Assembly: GCA_900555065.1 (NCBI GenBank)
Contig: USJY01000116.1
Span: forward strand, 1 to 5,494
Origin: an uncultured Eubacteriales bacterium
GTDB lineage: Bacteria > Bacillota > Clostridia > Oscillospirales > UMGS1783
Length of the DNA: 5,494 bases
Direction of reading: 5' to 3'
A model generated the notes under the pieces. It did not search any database and had not been told where the DNA came from. It saw only the letters and a list, made by a program, of their open reading frames with translations. Below, piece after piece: positions 5,213-5,494 of this stretch. Every line of letters starts with the position of its first letter. Position 1 is the first letter of the stretch. The translations under genes and the position numbers were made by a program.

Positions 5213-5223
5213 TACCTTATCAG

Positions 5224-5494
5224 ATGCAGGATAACAATTACACAGCGGAACAAATACAGGTATTAGAAGGGCTGGAAGCCGTCCGAAAGCGCCCGGGCAT
5301 GTACATCGGGTCCACGTCGGCGCGCGGGCTGCACCATCTCGTCTATGAGATTGTGGACAACGCCATTGACGAGGCGCTGGCGGGTTACTGCAACAATATC
5401 TGGGTCACCATCGAGCAGGGGAACGTAATCGTCGTCGAGGACGACGGGCGCGGCATTCCCGTCGACATCCAGCAGCAGACCGGCCTGCCCGCAG
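5224..5494 (+). CDS. gyrB: DNA gyrase subunit B, N-terminal part (cut by window edge)
   Basis: GyrB is the ATPase subunit of gyrase, which introduces negative supercoils with GyrA. Only 90 codons and one base are present; the frame runs off the window. The visible part is the GHKL ATPase domain. The stretch [19 protein letters not shown] (13-31) is a family hallmark. The ATP/magnesium N-box [13 protein letters not shown] starts at Glu42 with Asn46, and DDGRGIP is at 73-79, numbered as in Escherichia coli GyrB. ParE is the main alternative, but the dnaA-dnaN-recF-remB context is that of gyrB. It probably has its own promoter in the AT-rich stretch upstream and is not tightly coupled to remB, from which it is 425 bp away. 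Confidence 0.96.
   Translation, partial: MQDNNYTAEQIQVLEGLEAVRKRPGMYIGSTSARGLHHLVYEIVDNAIDEALAGYCNNIWVTIEQGNVIVVEDDGRGIPVDIQQQTGLPA

Larger units (their letters stand above)
4799..5223 (+). other. remB-gyrB spacer, gene-free
   Basis: These 425 bp hold no gene I can support. Up to about 5100 the sequence is GC-rich and T-poor (18 T in 240 bases at 4801-5040), like the dnaN-recF spacer. Open frames exist in several overlapping frames on both strands, but lack ribosome sites and have Arg/Gly/Ala-rich products. From 5152 the composition switches abruptly to AT-rich, which marks the gyrB promoter area. Confidence 0.7.

Overview
The window holds the chromosomal replication-origin neighbourhood of a bacterium: dnaA, oriC, dnaN, recF, remB and the first 90 codons of gyrB, all on the + strand. 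Gene order, protein sequences and Shine-Dalgarno sites point to a GC-rich member of the Firmicutes, most likely class Clostridia. An Oscillospirales-type gut lineage is my guess from the style of DnaA and GyrB and cannot be proved here.

Layout. Positions 1-257 are the dnaA upstream region: GC-rich hairpins, two overlapping reverse DnaA boxes (89-105), a near-consensus extended -10 promoter (134-162) and a GC-rich leader hairpin (193-227). dnaA (258-1583) is intact; its last codons contain a perfect DnaA box. Positions 1584-1938 are oriC proper: about ten forward DnaA boxes, several as directly abutting 9-mer pairs, ending in a short GC block, a DnaA-trio tract and an AT-rich stretch just before dnaN (1939-3048). 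A 386-bp gene-free spacer follows, where Bacillus and many relatives carry the small S4-domain gene yaaA. recF (3435-4523) overlaps remB (4523-4798) by one base. A second gene-free spacer (4799-5223) is GC-rich and T-poor, then turns sharply AT-rich just before gyrB (5224 to the window edge).

How the genes work together. DnaA binds the boxes in oriC and opens the duplex at the trio/AT-rich end. DnaN is the sliding clamp for the polymerase. RecF loads RecA at gaps and stalled forks. GyrB, with GyrA presumably beyond the window, removes the supercoils replication creates. RemB is a small DUF370 protein known from Bacillus matrix regulation, and its conserved place between recF and gyrB is typical.

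No novel gene system is visible. The points worth a second look are the split DnaA-trio element, boxes on both sides of and inside dnaA, the two long T-depleted spacers (one open for 155 codons in the dnaN frame) and an altered arginine-finger segment in DnaA.
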